Position numbers and translations under genes: made by a program. Of a stretch of 64,000 nucleotides of DNA, positions 25,157 to 38,417 are shown in pieces (the stretch's first letter is position 1; every line of letters begins with the position of its first letter). The DNA comes from Nannobrachium achirus. Lineage: Eukaryota > Chordata > Actinopteri > Myctophiformes > Myctophidae. The notes beneath the pieces are model-generated. The model saw nothing but the letters and a program-made list of their open reading frames with translations. It was not told where the DNA came from and ran no database searches. The stretch spans positions 54,394,503 to 54,458,502 of the forward strand of contig OY997647.1 in NCBI GenBank assembly GCA_963921795.1, written 5' to 3'.

Positions 25157-25266
25157 TCAGTATTGCCTATAGGGATGCTCCCTGTAAGGCGTCTTATTGG
25201 CAGCTCTGGGGGGAGGAGGGGCCTTCCCTGGGGCCTGTCTCTGGGTGCCGTTCCAGTCGTCTTGGC
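25157..25266 (-). CDS. khdrbs1: khdrbs1 last coding exon (residues 329-364 and stop)
   Basis: Reads [11 protein letters not shown], then a short APPPPR segment and YREHPYRQY before TGA at 25159-25157. The region matches the Sam68 C-terminal nuclear-localisation tail, which normally ends YREHPYGRY. The last residues here are RQY instead of GRY. Confidence 0.92.
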
Positions 25267-26612
25267 CTGGGAGACACAGAGACACAAACATCTATATGAG
25301 ATCCACGTTGCTTTATGATCTACACTACAGTAATGTAGGACACCGTGGTAAGCCATTAAGGCCTGAGGACGATTCTACAATTGGCCGGGTTTCCCAAAGT
25401 GATTTTAGCCCTTCGTAGCTCACGCATGGTCGTAGAGAACAAGCCTCGACCGTCATGTTCCTGAGTTTACATGGGTTCGGGCAGAGCGACTTATGTAGTC
25501 CCCTACAGCTACACCAACATTCAGATTTCACAAAGTGCTTAATAAAGTCTCATTCCTGTCTAATTACGGTAAGGCATTCTATAATTACCTGTATCCTCTG
25601 TGTTCTTTAATAAGAAGCCTTTTTATCCGATCGCTTTCTGTTGTATTTTCCCATGTATTTCCTGGCATTCCCCATACGCACCAACCCCATTGAGATAAAC
25701 ATGGGCTAAAATCTCTTTGGGAAACCCAGGTCTTTTAAATCCTTCTAAGGTGATGATCGGTGGTTCTCAAACGTTTTCATGTCGAGGACCCCTGTCTCAA
25801 AATATGTTGTTCCAGGGACCTCAAGGAAGAAAGATTTGACTTACACATTTTCGCTTTCAAAAATATATATTAAAAGATTTTCACAAATTGTATGATCTTT
25901 GGAAAATAGCAGATCTACAAGCTCATAGCGCGGCGCTCGCTCACGGTGCCGCGCTATGAGCTTGTATATCTGCTATTTTTGAATAGACAAAGTATAAAAC
26001 AATGCTGGGTTGATGATTTATACTTAGTCGCGTGCCATTGTCGTGCTCAGTAAATAGCAGATCTACAAGCTCAAAACGTGCCACGAATGTGATCTGCTAT
26101 TTACGGCATGGAGCACCAAGCAGCATGCAACTAAGTATGAATCAGGCTTTACACGGATAGCTATTCTTACCGTAGGAATCGTACGAGTCTGTTGTCTCTC
26201 CGTGACCATAGTCGTAGTACTCTGGTTCTCTGATTGGTAGGAATGAAAGAGAAAGAAGACAGTCTTTGAAACTAGCTGCTGCTTCTCTTTAACTTCTGAG
26301 GGATGATGATTAGATCCCAAGATCAAAGCTTGTTTTTATAGCTCTCTGTTTTTTTTAAGCATGAAACATCTCAGACATGGCAAAAAACTAGCAATCTACT
26401 AAGATTCAGAGACACACAAAAAAAATTAAGCACTTGCTACAGTTTTTTTTTCTTCGCCTAAAGTGTATTTCTGTACCAAAATCGCATTACGTGTCAAATT
26501 GGTGACAAGTAGCTGAAAGTGAGATGGATGCTTGACTTACGCCTGGGGCTGACTGTAGTAGCTGTCGTATGAGTCGTAGGCTGTCTCTGTGTAGCTCTCA
26601 TCATACGTCTGC

Positions 26613-26700
<88 letters not shown>

Positions 26701-29317
26701 CTTAAAATCAAGAATCATGAATGTCAAACTTTTCCCCAAATACTGCACTCCTGCAGACATATACTCTCCAAAAAATTCCATTGCTGGCATCAGAACTATC
26801 TCTCTCCAGGGGCGTCACAAGTGGGGGGTGGGGGGTGGGACTGAGTTACCAGGGCCCAAGGTGGAGGGGCCTGTAATTATTTTATACATTAGCTATTGAA
26901 AAATAGCAGATATACAAGCTCACAGCGTGGCACCAAGTGCTGCACTGCGAGCTTGTAGATCTGCTATTTTTGAAAAGTTGTGAAAAGGTGTGCGATTCTT
27001 TGAATATATGTAGTTACATTTGTAACTAAACTTTTGCTACTGGGGGGTCCCTGGAACTAATGAAAAGGTCCTTCACATGAAAAGGTTTGAGCACCACTGT
27101 CATAGAAACATAGGTTTTTCAAAAAACCTTAGAAGGATTTGAAATATTCAAAGACTTGCACACATTTTCAAGATTTTTCAAAAATTGCTATCTACAAGCT
27201 TGCAGCTCGGCACTTGTAGATCTGCTATTTTTCAATAGTTAAAGTACCCAGGGCCCAGAAATGGTGTGGCATCCCTGTCTCTCTCCCTCACACTGAGCAC
27301 TTCCAGTCATAAAAAACACATTTATTCATTTATGAAAGTCTGCGTGCTGGGGAGCTGAGAAGTCATGCATATTACCGATCGATGGCAAAGTCATGCACCT
27401 TGTCTCCCGAAGAAAATAAAATTAATAAAACAACCACCACGGCACGTGCCGGCATGAACTCACGTATTCATCGTAGGACTCTGCTGCAGCGGGGGTGTGG
27501 GGGGGCGGCGGAGCCATCCTCTGTGGGGGTCCGGCGGCGGGGGGCCTCGCCCGGGGTGCCGCGGCGCCCCTGCTTGGAGCGGCCGGGGGTCCTCCTCCTC
27601 CTCCTCGACCCCCCGGCACTCCCCTCACTGCCCCGCCCCGGGCCGGGCCACCTCGGGTCACGCCTCCTCTGGCTGCACTGCCACGAGGGGGCAGACCCCT
27701 ACCCCTGGAAGAGAGGTGGAGGGTTACTACATACCAGGGACGTGCTGGCCATTGGGAAAAGCGGGACAACTCTCGAACGGCCGGGTTCATTCCCGGCCGG
27801 TCCAGGCCGGCCATTAGGAAAAAAATAAAAATAAAATGTCGGCCTTCGTTCCATTTTGGGGGCTAGGCGGCCAACAAAGTAAATCGTCACTGTTGGGCAG
27901 AAACCTCGTATCTCCAAGTTTCAAATTTGTAAATTTTTTCGCAAAGCAAAGCCCTGCTTCATCATACAAGGCCGTCGCACAAAAATAGTGAAAACAGCAG
28001 ATCTACAAGCACACAACGCCTTAAATCATTTTTAAAATGATAAATGAGAAAACAAACGGTTTTGGACATACAAGGTTTCCACCCGACAACGACGAAATAT
28101 AACTCATGTAATTGGCCCACTGGCTTGTCACTTGTCATGATCTGAAATGGCAAAGTAGCAGCAGCGCTATAGAGAGAGATCTCTCTCTATAGCGCGCAAT
28201 GAGGGCCTCTCCAACTCTTTTTCCCGGGCTGATTACCCTGGAAGAGAGGGGGAGGGGCGCTGATAAGCAATGCCATGAAACTTTTTTCATATATAAATCG
28301 TTGTTGTCGGGTGGAAACCTTGTATGTCCAAAACCGTTCGTTTTGTATTTAGCGTTTTAAAAATGATTAGGTTGGGGAAGCATGCTGGGGACTAGACCAG
28401 GGAGAAGAAGAGGGGATATCGTCACTGTCTGGCCAAAACCTCTTAACTCCATTTTTTATTTAGATTTTTTGGTTTTTTGGCATAAATCAGGGCTATTGAA
28501 CACCCTTTACATCTGAGTGTTGGTTAAAATAATATTGAACCAATGGAAAGTAGCAAAAAGTGCTTGGGACAAAACCTCCCAACTCCACACTTTCTGCCAA
28601 ACCAGCTAACTCCACCCGATTGGCCCTCTCTTTTTTTCATAAATATGTGCTATTGAACTACCTTTACGTCTGTGTGTTGGTTCAAATAATATTGAACCAA
28701 TGGTAAGTAGTAAAAAGCCCTTCGGTCAAAACCTCCTAACTCCACTTGAGCTCATTTTCATGAAAATGAACATTTTGGAGTTAGGAGGTTTCGGCCCGAC
28801 AGCAGAGATATCCTTGTTGTCGGGTGGAAACCCTTGTAGGTCCAAAACCGTTCGTTTTGCATTTAGCGTTTTAAAAATGATTTGAAATAGTGAAAATAGA
28901 CGATCTACAAGCACACAACGCCTCGCGCCGTGAGGCGTTGTGTGCTTGTAGATCTGCTATTTTCAGTCGTTTCGTGCGACGGTCTTGCATGATGAAGCAG
29001 AAAAACAAACAAATATGATGAAGCAGGGCTTTAATTATGAGAAAAATATACAAATTTGAAAATTGGAGAAACAAGGTTTCTGCCCGACAGTGACGACGAG
29101 TTTGTGTGTCCGTGTGTGTGTGCGACTGTGTGTGTGTGCGTGCGTATGGGATGCTTCCGCTCACCTGGGTGCCCCGGCAGGGGGTCCCCCGCGGCCTCTG
29201 ACAGGCAGGCCCCCTCTGCCTCTGGCTCCGTGCTCCTGGCCACCGTTCAGGTAGCTCATCTCCATGAACTGCTCTTGGCAGATCTCATCCATCAAATCCT
29301 GCACGCACGCACGCGCG

Positions 29318-29379
<62 letters not shown>

Positions 29380-32300
29380 CGCACACAGTGGAAGAAAACC
29401 AAAAAGGTGGGGAGAGGAGAGAGTGAGAAACAGCGTGGTACACGGGAGCAGTGGCGTCAGTTCAGAAAAAGCTAAGGTATGGCAACATGACTGGTGTCTT
29501 GCATGCGCGCAAATAGCAACAGGCATGATACATTTATTTTAAGAGGTACATGGATATGGCAGCCTGGAATGGTTGTTCAAGTGCAGCTAAACTTGGCATG
29601 TTAGTAAACGTGCCACAATTAACAATAATGCATTGCAGCTGACCAGCGGGAACCTGGGAATATACCATTTTGTCAAGATTGGGGAGAATATCATTATAAT
29701 CATCATTTTGTTAAATTTAGCATTTGTAGTTATTTTACTGTAATTTAACAACATAATAACCAGAACAGATAGACAAAGAGACATTCATGGATTTATATTT
29801 AAAAGTAACTTTTGTTTTCTCCCCTGGACCCAGGGTATGGCAGCTGCATACCCCTGCCATACCCAATTGACGCCCCTGCACGGGAGAGGAGAAAGTAAGA
29901 GAGAGAAAGGAGAGGAGGACAGTGTTTAGGACAAAGCAGGGAGAAAGGAGCCATGAATAAAAGAGCAGAAGGCAATTACCGAGCCGCTCGATACCCGGCG
30001 TCCCCCCTAATGCCTAACGGAGCACGCAGACTACAGCACAACAAAGTCTCTGTGAGTCGTCAGAGAGAGAGTGCTGGAGGGGAGAGGAAGTGATAAAGCA
30101 AGGAGAGCTCCCCGGCCTGCACTCGTGCGTCAGCCAGGAACCTCTCCGCACACGAGGTGAGGCGACTCGACTTTGCAGGCTTGGCAGGCCCTTTGTGGGT
30201 CACATGAGCGGCTAACCCATTTCCGTCGCTGTCGGGAAAACAATAAGGTGGCACGGATTTAGAGAGCCGCCGCCTGTTGGAGCGGCACAAATCCCGCGAC
30301 ACAATCCGCCACCTTCCTCCCGGCGTGGGGGCGGGCTGGGGGGGAACAGAACTGTGACCCAATCGATTCTTTTTCATAAATCACTCAGGGATGGCGAAGG
30401 CACTCTAATGATGTGATGGTCGAGGAGAAAGGAAAGCCAGATAGCTATTACTGGAATATGCAGCGCGGAAAGGAGCGTTCAATTTATCTGCATCAGAGGG
30501 AGGCAAACAAGACAAACACATTTGTCTGATTACAAATTCATGAGACGCTGCTCACGCTTAACCGGTCGGTGGTTTCACCACGCCCTGGCACGCCAACCTG
30601 TCTCAATCCAACTAATAGACGGGAACTGCGATTGTGATGAAACAGTATGTGGAGTTTATGGGAAATAACTGAAGGATGCAATAAAACGACCAGATCTAAT
30701 GGACTGTAAAAGAGGGAGTTATTACAGCCACGCCCTCATCCATTGACACATATAGATGGAATGAAACAAAGCTGTGACTTTCTTTTATAGGCACAATATA
30801 TATTTGGCGGAAATCAATTTGCAAACAAGTCTCATTATAGCAAAGGAAGCCAGTTGTTCATTAAAATGTTATTTATTTATCCAATTTTTTCCCCTTTTCT
30901 GAATCTTAGTAATCTGCAGGGGATGTCCTTTTAAGCAACACAGCGATATGATTGCGACCGTCAGGTCGCAGTTTAGTATCAAAACCTCCACCGGCCGTCC
31001 GTCCGTCGGTCACACGTCACATGTCACACCTTTGCCCTGCTCATATCTCCGCATCAGTATGACATCACACTGCTTGGTGTGTGCCGTCAGGGTCATTTGT
31101 GTACGGTGTGATGTCATACTGATGTCAGCAGTGTGATGTCATACTGATGTCAGCAGCTATGTCTCTATATATGGAGTTATATGTTGTTCGTGTCCAAATA
31201 TGGGGCTTGTGAGGTCAGACTTAGTGAGATTCGTCGGTTATCTCCATATATGGAGGGAGAACCAGCTTATGAGCCGATGAGTTGTGTCAGAGTCGAGATC
31301 CTGCTTGCATCTAATCTGTCGGTAGATAATGCCGGTCTTATATAAGGGTCATTTGTGTACGGTGTGATGTCATACTGATGTCAGCAGTGTGATGTCATAC
31401 TGATGTCAGCAGCTATGTCTCTATATATGGAGTTATATGTTGTTCGTGTCCAAATATGGGGCTTGTGAGGTCAGACTTAGTGAGATTCGTCGGTTATCTC
31501 CATATATGGAGGGATGTGTTGGTTATCTCCATATCTGGAGATTCAACCTTCAACGATTTTCACATCTTGTTACTAATCTGTCGGTAGATAATGCCGGTCT
31601 TATATAAGGGTCATTTGTGTACGGTGTGATGTCATACTGATGTCAGCAGTGTGACAGGAGATAAGCGACCAACGGTCGCTTATCTCCCGATTAGGGAGTC
31701 TTACTGGTATATAATACATCAGCCTGTTCATCAGGCCATTTATTTCTCTTCTGATCCAAGACACATTACTTCTCCTGCCACTGAGCGCTAACTGGGAAAC
31801 CAAAAAACCATTACACACATTACCAGGCCCATTGGCCGACTCATGGCACCAGGCATATAGTTAGGAATAAAATACTAGTAAGACGCCTCACGGCAACAAG
31901 CGACCTCGCCCTAAAGGTGATGTGGACATCAGGGATGTGGACACATCAGGGATCTCCATATATGGGCATAAAAGGGATTTGTTCCCCTGGCATCACAGGG
32001 ATCTCCATATCTCCATATATGGGCATAAAAGGGATTTGTTCCCCCTGGCATCACAGGGATCTCTATAACAAGGCATCATTAATATTGAGGACATCAGGGA
32101 ACTCCATATATGGGCATAAATGGGATTCTGTTAGTGTGACATCACAGTGAAGTCAGAGCGTGATGTCTCTAACAGGGCATCATTAATATTGATGACATCA
32201 GGGAACTCCATATATGGGCATAAAAGGGATTATGTTAGTGTGACATCAGAGCATGATGTCAGAGCAGCAAACCCATAGAAACCCATACAAATGTGCTGTG

Positions 32301-35300
32301 ACGTTTCTCATGGTAATGGGCAAGCCTTGGCTCCACGGCAGGGTAGGTAGGCGCAGCTGGCCTAAACCCCACAACCTCTCAAAATATAACAAACATAAGC
32401 CAGAGACAGGCCAAACAAGGCAGGATTCACCATAGAGCAGTCAAACTTTTATTCTCCCTTATGTCATTATAAAAGTGGATGCTTTAGGTGCATACAGATC
32501 AACAAGAAAGACTTGTAAGCAGACAAACAGATAGGGCACGGTTCACCGTGCTGACACGGTGAAAAGCAACCCAATTCCTCTGCTTAAGCTGATTGCTTTA
32601 CGTGCCTCGACTCGACTATGCCATAAGGTCTGTTTGCTGCTGGTAAATACTCACTTCATCTGCTCTAGCCATCCTGCTGGGCCCACTTTAGATTCCCCTC
32701 TCACCAACACGCACCCTGCAAACCACCCCCAGCCCTTTTTGAAAGGCATACAGTATCTTAAGTCAATTATTAAAGAACCCCTTGGGCCGTTATTGGAGTA
32801 GCTTTCAGGCCTGGCCTCTGTGTGTATAAGGGCTTTGGTTTTCGTGCTCATTGAGCATAGCAGAAATCGCGATTTACATGCCGGTTGAGTCCGTGACACA
32901 GTGAGAATGCAGGAACGCAACAATAGCCAAGAAGGGCTTGACCCACTTACCGGGAATAGGAACTTCTTGACTTCCTCCATGGCGTGGGCCATGCGCAGGT
33001 AGGCGTCTGGCACAGGGGCGAACACTTCGATGAAGACGTGCAGCTCCATGGACAAGTGGGCATACTTGGGCTCACCGCCTTTCCTCAGTCCCTCCTCCTG
33101 GAATGCAGTCAGGCACACAAATAAAGACCTCTCCTTCTGCATCCAGTCAAACCACTTGGACCGTTAGTGTCCCTATTCTGGGGCTGTAACATTCTGCAGG
33201 AATAGCCGATCTATAAGCTGCGTTGTTGTAAACCGGCTATTTTGGCGAAGATATTTAGTGCAGAGTGGAAACAGGAGGGGGCCTAGTACGGAGCCCTTGG
33301 GAAATCGGTCAACTAAATATAGGGCTTAAGTGGCTCATAAGCAGCTCAGATTCAAGCAAATTATGCATTAGAGAGCTGCATTTAATCTACCTTCCACAGC
33401 ATCAGGCATTGGTGTGCTATTAATAATATAGCAAACCAAAGCGTGGCTCTGCAGGAATCTAGCTGTTTAAAAGAGCCGCTAATCTTGCAAACCGATCAGC
33501 TCAGAATGTCTTGGGCACACTGACAGAAGGCCGCTAATTATTTTTATTATTTACTTTTCAAAGTACTCTGAGACGCCCTTTCTCCAAGACATGGTTTGAT
33601 AAGCACACTTAACTGGTAGATAACACGTAGGGATGCACGGATATCATCTCGGGTCTTAATATGACTTAATTAAGTCATATTGGGATATCGGATATCGGAT
33701 AAAACGACCCAGGTCCCAGATAAAAAATTATAATATAAAAAGTCTCTGGCTTATAAATATGCAATATAATCACGCAATTGTAAGCCCATAACCAAACGTT
33801 TTAGCATATAGTACAATATCCCACAATCTTATCCAGCTAACCTTTTTCGTCGCTCCTCCACTATTGATACGAGACACGTGTTGCCATTGCATTTTGCACT
33901 CAGTTGCACTGACTGCACTCTGTTATTTGAACTGAAGCCTATCCTGCAATAAATGGCTTTAATTGAAAGGTGATGCATTTTTTTTATACTTGCTATGTAG
34001 CCTACTGTATCGGGTATCGGTAAAGTATCGGGAAATATCCAAATGTATATCGGATCGGAAATTGAAAAAACATGTATCCGTGCATCCCTAATAACAAGTT
34101 TACTACAGGACTATCCTAAAGGTGTCCATGACAGATGCACAGCAAGTGGCTGCCCTAGGGTTTACAATTATGCATGCCTTAATTATCCTGCACATCCACA
34201 ACAGCTGGGAACCCACAAGGCCCGGCGTCCATCTCGAATAGAGGACAGATGTTTGATGGCTACCGGTAACCCAGATCCTACAGGTGTGCCTAGAAAAACA
34301 CAGTGCATTACCTTAGTTTTGTCTCTCATGGATCCCTTGCCGAGCACAGAGATCTTGGCTCCAGTCTCCTCTTGCAGCCGTTTGATTGTGTTGCCCTGAG
34401 GTCCCAGAATCTTCCCCACAAAATTGAACTGAAACCCAAGCAGAACAAAACAAAATTAGACGGATGATTACCGAAAGGTGGCGTTCTGGCAAGAGTGCAG
34501 TGCAGCCTTTAGTGGTATATTTACCACGGAGGGTCGATACAAAGCCTCCCAAGACCAATGATACTACCGGTAAATGTTCACTTCACTACTCGCATCTAAG
34601 CATAGAGTGAAATCTTTGTAGACTTTAATATATAAATAAACTGCTAACTGCTATGCCATTTTATGCATTGCAGTCTAACCTCTGTGTAAATATGATTACA
34701 GACAAAATGATTAAGGTCAAAGCTATTTGCCAGCAGACAGGTTCTTAATGGAGACGTTTTAACCTAAAAGGTTGGGTCCCTGGGATGGGTTCAGGAAGGT
34801 TGCATATGCAAATTTGATGATCCCTCCCCCCAAAAAGGAATCACTCATTAGCTTAGCAGTTCCAATTCAAATGTTGTGGTAAATGATAGTCTCTGTGGGG
34901 TGGAAACCTTGTACATCCAAAATCATTACTATTCAGGAAATAGAGAAAAGAACCTGTGTCCCAATGCATCTAATCTAGTTATAATTTAGTCATATAATTT
35001 AGTACTATTCATATGTTAAACACTTATAAAACCCTTACAATCTCGACCACTTTCAGTTTCAAAATGTTTCTAAAATAGCTCAAATAACAGATCTACACAC
35101 TCAAGCTTGTTTTGGGGCATTAACGCTAGGAAAGAAATTAAAAAAATAGAAATGGAGATACGAGTATGCTGCCTGACCGCAACATTATGCAAATCTTAGC
35201 ATACAAAAAGAAATCACTCATTAGCTTTGAAATTCCAGTCCAAATGTTGTGGGTTATGATATAAAAACGGAGCAGGACACTGAGGACTGAGAACTGTCCA

Positions 35301-38300
35301 GCATTACAGGCAGTACTCCTACATCATATTGATCTAGTGCTGGAGACAGACAGGGCGACATCTAGGGATCTTCTTGTTAGAACTGAGCTTTACATCCTTT
35401 TTTTTCTTTTCTCCCCTGATGCAAAAATAAGTATCCCATCTATCTGGGCAGCAGTGGGCACCATATGCTATCCACTTTGAAAACCACAGCAAGATCATCT
35501 AATCCTAACCACACTGCCGGTGTATGACAGGAGCCAGTGTAACCGAGTCAACCTGGGCTGACAGAAACAAGACAACCCATATTATATTATATATAGTGTA
35601 CAGTATGTACAGTATATATAGCTAGCGATATAAATGTCTTACATTGAGACGGGTTATGCCTGAACATTGTGTGCCACCGACACAGCATAATAACATGTTT
35701 CTGCAATCCATGTCACCATATGTCTGAGCCATATATAGATCAAATACATACTGATGAAACCACCTGAGGTTAGGCAATCAAGCCAGAAGGCATCTCAGTA
35801 TAGAATAACTAACGCTTACTGAAACGCCAACACAGCACACGACGCAGTCTGCAGACTAGAGCAGAGCAATGTCCTTTACCATAACATTATTAACATTTTG
35901 ATCCTTTTGCTGGCGTTTTAGAAACGCAGCCGTATCCAGGGTAATTATACACCTGAGCTAATAGATCAAGGTTGAGAGGAGTAATTTGACCCGATGGCTT
36001 TGTGTAATTGAAACTCGGCTGCGGAATGAATTAAATCAAAAGGGGCTAAGAAGAGGATAGGATTGGACTAGAGCCCGAATGATGCCAGATCTTTGGGTCC
36101 GATGCCAATACCAATTCATGAGAACATTTAAGTCTAAAGCAAACAAATAAATACAAATAAACCTGTTTTGGTAGATAAGAAATAAACACTATGTGAACTT
36201 TATTTTTATTTAACGTATTCAATGTGCAAAAACATAGCTCATCTACTGTATTATGATCAAAATGCGTCATGAGCTTGTAGATCAGCCGTTTTTGAACATT
36301 TTTGATAACTGAAGACTTTTGAAGAATTCGGCCTATAATGACATACATATGAGGACACCAAGATGAAAGTAAATTAGTTAAAAATATCGGCAGCATAATT
36401 GCAGATAACGATGTTGTCAACGATGTTGTCAACAAAGTCAAATAATGGCCGATATATCTGTCTGGCTCCATTAGAAAGAATGCAGGGATGGGGGGTAAAG
36501 GGACTAAGCTCACCTTTGGGTACTGTTTTACTGGTATGAGCACTCGCTCCTTAAGTTTGATGTTCTTTGTTGTGAAAAGGTCCAGATAGGTTTCTCCTCC
36601 TTCCTTTTTGGGCTCTCCTTTCTGGATTCTATCGACCTCTATAAAAAGGAAAAGGTATCTGTTTCAGGCATATTGTTTTGGATGCAAAAACGTGATACAT
36701 ATACTCGCAGCTTCAATCAATCAAGACATCAAACAGAGCTTTTGTGGCACGGCATTATGTCAGACGTGGAGAGAATTTCTGGATGTAAGAAGTATTTTGC
36801 CACATGAGAACGGGTTTGTTCTAAAATTAGAATCTTCTTCTGTGCCATGCAGCCTCCCTGTCATGAGGGCAGAGCTTAATATAAAAGATAAATAAAAAGA
36901 ATGAAGTCACTGCAGTACTCAAATCACAGAGGCTACAGTTAACTACATGAGAGAGGGGGTTCAAAATATAGTTATAAACAAGTTATTCTAGTGCTTTGGC
37001 TAATATTTGGTCGATAAAACAAGTTATTCATTTCACTCTCACGTGTTAAAAGACCATAAAAGTGTTTTGCATGTTTTGACTGTTGATTAGATGCCATACA
37101 TTACATTACTTCTGTCAACTTTCTAAAACATTAGCATATCATATCGTCGTTGTCGGGTGGAAACCCTGTATGTCCAAAACCATTCGTTTTGTGTTTAGCA
37201 TTTTGAAAACGATTTAAAATAGTGAAAATAGCCGATCTACAAGCACACAACGCCTCGCGCCGCAAGGCGTTGTGTGCTTGTAGATCTGCTATTTTCACTA
37301 GTCATGGGCAACAGTCTTGTATGATGAACAGTGTATGATGAACAGGGCTTTACTTAAAGAAAAAAATAAATTAATTTGAAACTTGAAGATAAGAGGTTTC
37401 TGCCCGACAGTGACAATATTTTTTATTGTTTTGTGTTATTCCTAGCCCCTCCAGGAAGCCATTGGCTCCCATTCATTTGAACTTCCAGAGATTGGTAATC
37501 AAACACAGGAAACCTTATCATGCCACCTTTATTTTTCATCAAAGTTACATTATCATTACATTTTAAAGCAGCTTAAGGCACAGATTAATCTTAAACGTCT
37601 ACAAAGTAGACTGGAGAAAAGATTACTTTATGGACAAACTTCAAACGTCCATCCATGACTTCAGCAAGCCAAGGTGAATATTAGCCAGATTAGCAGATAA
37701 TTTTAAGGAAAATATTAATAAAAAGGGGGATCTAGTAAACATGCAAGAACACTGGTGTAGTCCTTTAGAAGATAGCAGTTTATATGTTGACTGACAGTAT
37801 ACTAATATTATGATGGCTATATCGTGAACAGAACCAAAAACATCAATAAAATAACCTGAAAACTTGAAAAATCGCAACTACAAATGTTTCCCAAATCATT
37901 CAGTCCGACATGAGAGTCAGGATTATTTGACCTACACACAATGATATCCCAAAATGGACCGTGGTTACATTTGTACATGCTCAGAGTTAAATTAACAATA
38001 GATTTCACTGTGTGTATATTTAGTCTACAGCCATATGAATCTCCCCACCTCCAGTGCCTTCACACAGCATCGGGCTGAGCTCAAAGCTGTGCCTTGCATC
38101 ACCTCTTCCACAGTGGCAGCAGCCATACAGGGCACCCAGCCTCCAGGGCCCACATACCCACAGTGCCATCACAGCCGCCTCCTCACCTCTGGCTGTGACA
38201 AGTGCTAAAACTGCGATGTGCAGACGTGTCAGCTACCGCACCGCACTGTCTACCGGCTGCACAGGGCAGGGGGGAGGAGAGCTATACTGGAGACGTCTGT

Positions 38301-38323
38301 CTCCTTGCTGAGAGAGCCGAGCA

Positions 38324-38417
<94 letters not shown>

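Noticed and set aside
27422-27917. Several GC-rich frames on plus opposite exon 6
   Set aside because: They are antisense shadows of the khdrbs1 RGG/proline exon.
34043-34399. 118-codon frame on plus
   Set aside because: It spans a hAT end and the antisense of exon 3, with no independent support.
36046-36543. 165-codon frame beginning [10 protein letters not shown] as a separate gene
   Set aside because: Only its first codons belong to khdrbs1 exon 2. The rest is intron read-through and transposon relic.
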